NCBI GenBank assembly: GCA_024516035.1
Contig: CM044958.1
Location: forward strand, 3,366,832 to 3,430,831
Reading direction: 5' to 3'
Length of the DNA: 64,000 bases
Source of the DNA: Bactericera cockerelli
Taxonomy: Eukaryota > Arthropoda > Insecta > Hemiptera > Triozidae
Every line of letters begins with the position of its first letter. Position 1 is the stretch's first letter. Shown piece by piece: positions 62,282-64,000 of the stretch. The notes beneath the pieces were generated by a model. It was given only the letters and a program-made list of their open reading frames with translations, was not told the DNA's origin and did not search any database. The position numbers were made by a program, and so were the translations under genes.

Positions 62282-62390
62282 TATTTGGAGCCCACCTCCA
62301 AATAAGTTAAATTTAGCTTAGGAGGTGTTACAGTAATTGTAAATTTAATTACATATATTCAATAAATAAAGTTTTATTTCAAATTAAAAA
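62282..62390 (+). mobile_element. Retroposed 3' end with AATAAA and A-tail
   Basis: ggagcccacctccaaataag, aggaggtgttacagtaattg, then ttcaataaataaagttttat and a nine-nt A-run. Pairing of cacctcc with ggaggtg gives a small hairpin. Inserted in C/T-rich sequence. Source unknown. Confidence 0.5.
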
Positions 62391-62394
62391 AAAA

Positions 62395-62850
62395 TCCTCT
62401 CTCCTTCTTTTCTTATTTCCCTTCCTGCTCCTTTTTCCCCTCTCTCTCTAACTCCCTCAGGCTGACCTGCCTCCCGTCCTATCATCTTTGTGCAATGAAA
62501 TGTTGTAAAAACGTAAATGAAAATAATGTAAAACAAAAAATAGTTATTATTTCTTTTCTCTCCCTCTCTCCATTTTTTTTATCTCTGTTTATCTGCCTTG
62601 ACCTTGTCTTTTTCTCTTTCCCTGTCTCTGCTTGATGCTTGATCTAATCTCATCCTTTAATATCTCTCTCTCTCTCCTTCCCTCCCTACTCCTATCTCCC
62701 TCTCTCTCTCTCCTTCTCCCTCTCATCCTCTCTCTTTCTCTTTCTCTCTATCCATCTCTCTTTTTCTCTCTCCCTCTCTCTCTCTCCCTCCCTCTCTCTC
62801 TCTCTCTCTCTCTCTTCCTCCCTACTTATATCTCCCACTCTTTCTATTCC
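62395..62850 (+). repeat. C/T-rich tracts
   Basis: 62395-62480 and 62550-62850, separated by AT-rich sequence. Perfect (CT)n near 62795-62815. Confidence 0.85.
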
Positions 62851-63337
62851 TTCTTCTCTGTCTTTCTGAACAACATTAGACTTTTTTTTATGATTCCAAG
62901 AGGAAAAAATTTCCTCTACATTAAATTTCTACAAATTCTCCATTATCAGTGAAAATTCTCCGCAAAATCCTTCTCCTCCTCTTCCTTCTCCTCCTCTTTC
63001 TTCTCCTCCTCCTCTCCTCCTCCTTCTTTTCCTTCTGCCTTGGGCTTGTACATTTTCATTTTCCAATTCATTTAGTTGTTCCAAGAAGTTGGAAAATAAA
63101 ATATAGCAACAATAATTTTTATTGTACTAATGAAGATCGCTTGCAAAATTACTGTGCCTCCAAATAATGGCTAAAATTATTTTTTCTTCAAATAGGAAAA
63201 TTGGTTTAGTGAAAATATACACTGCTTAGAAGATTTTTTTTTTATATTTATAGAATCAATGGTTTAAGTGGAAATTATGTCGGTTTAGGTGAAGGTTTTT
63301 CGACAGAATATGACCGAGCAAAATGTACGAACGCAGA
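62851..63337. other. Unassigned sequence with (CTC/CTT)n patch
   Basis: Pyrimidine patch 62965-63040. No gene. Confidence 0.5.
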
Positions 63338-63656
63338 GAATCATCATATCATAGCGTGGCGTCATCGTGAACGATGGAAGATAGACAGTGAAGGAACGAC
63401 TTAGCACTTCTACCACTGTCTTTACAAGGAGGCTAATAGTTGACAAGGGCCCCCAGAACCAAGTCAATGCTGGTCTACTCCCTGTTTATAGTTCCCCAGC
63501 CAGACTGCTGGTCTACTCCCAGTTTATAGTCCCCCAGCCAGACTGCTGGTCTATTCCCTGTTTATAGTCCCCCAGCCAGACTGCTGGTCTATTCCCTGTT
63601 TATAGTCCCCCAGCCAGACTGCTGGTCTATCCTGTTTATAGTCCCCCAGCCAGACT
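63338..63656 (-). mobile_element. Repeat family J with five tandem 38-bp monomers
   Basis: The 3' side (left) has (ATC)n, cgtcatcgtgaacgatgg and aggaacgacttagcacttct, then ctaccactgtctttacaagg and gacaagggcccccagaacca. The 5' side is an array of five monomers gctggtctactccctgttta + tagtcccccagccagact at 63469-63656. Monomers differ at few positions. The last is two bases short. Confidence 0.9.
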
Positions 63657-64000
63657 CTTTCTATGGTATACGCAATAAATTTCTATACATATTTGTTATA
63701 CTTCTATGTCCATTATTATTCTTACATATCATTTCACTGTCGCGTTTTCATTTGCATTCGAGCGCAAAATTTTACGACTTAGCTGTCTATACCTTGCGTA
63801 GTCGCCGCATATGCATAAAGCAGGCGAAAAGAGCGCCCAACGTTAGCGGAATCCATCGATTGGAAATTTGCTCGGAAGTCATGTGTCTAGACTTGGCCCT
63901 GGTTCTAGATGCGGCAGTCCCATTAGTCCCGGCGCGGGGGCAATAGAGATAAAACACTAAAAGAAAACCGATGTGTAGACCGTACAAATATATGTATGTG
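63657..64000. other. Unassigned sequence with GC-richer island
   Basis: 63740-63960 has more CpG and G+C (gcgcaaaatt, tagtcgccgcatatgc, cccggcgcgggggc) than its surroundings. 64-66 codon frames on both strands are unrecognised. The end of the window cuts any larger structure. Confidence 0.4.

Noticed and set aside
63469..63656. CRISPR-like array of 38-bp repeats
   Set aside because: No spacers; the monomers are directly adjacent and belong to element J.

Overview
This looks like a gene-poor, repeat-dominated stretch of a eukaryotic nuclear genome. I see no intact host protein-coding gene, no functional RNA gene, and no bacterial features such as operons, ribosome binding sites or CRISPR. The base composition is AT-rich with long C/T- and G/A-rich tracts. 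The mobile elements (tRNA-headed and 5S-headed SINEs, hAT, piggyBac and Helitron non-autonomous elements, LINE fragments) fit an animal, most probably an arthropod. An insect, perhaps hemipteran, is a guess from the general look of the SINEs, not a demonstrated assignment.

Layout. 1-5 kb: the right end of a hAT element at the window edge, a 28-bp minisatellite and a dense run of SINE families A, C and D. 5-9.5 kb: a G-rich degenerate tandem repeat, a foldback MITE, several hAT ends, two complete hAT MITEs with 8-bp target duplications in the same short repeat, and more SINEs. 9.5-13 kb: C/T tracts and a 435-bp TTCTCC array. 13-17 kb: a decayed LINE with an antisense reverse-transcriptase fragment next to a 1.2-kb, 30-bp minisatellite. 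17-24 kb: B-family SINEs, C-rich repeats, a full-length E-family SINE and a GT-rich minisatellite. 24-31 kb: local duplications, GA tracts, a 5S rRNA-derived SINE and a pair of inverted V repeats. 31-36 kb: C/T and G/A tracts and a second RT fragment. 36-42 kb: SINEs with clear target duplications, a 227-bp Helitron, a 38-bp perfect inverted repeat and mutually exclusive hairpins. 42-48 kb: low-complexity tracts, a piggyBac MITE and a 1.65-kb hAT carrying a cluster of hairpins. 48-58 kb: LINE 3'-end copies (family H), J elements, SINEs, palindromes and polyA retrocopies. 58-64 kb: two Helitrons, one with an internal (CA)n and a 185-bp tandem repeat, and J elements with a variable number of 38-bp 5' monomers.

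How the parts relate. SINE families E (tRNA-like head) and F (5S-like head) share one central core. Family C and D pieces are joined as chimeras. Family H looks like the 3' end of the LINE that may move some of these parts. Family J carries a tandem 5' monomer array whose copy number differs between copies. Nearly every long open frame is an artefact of a microsatellite, minisatellite or SINE.
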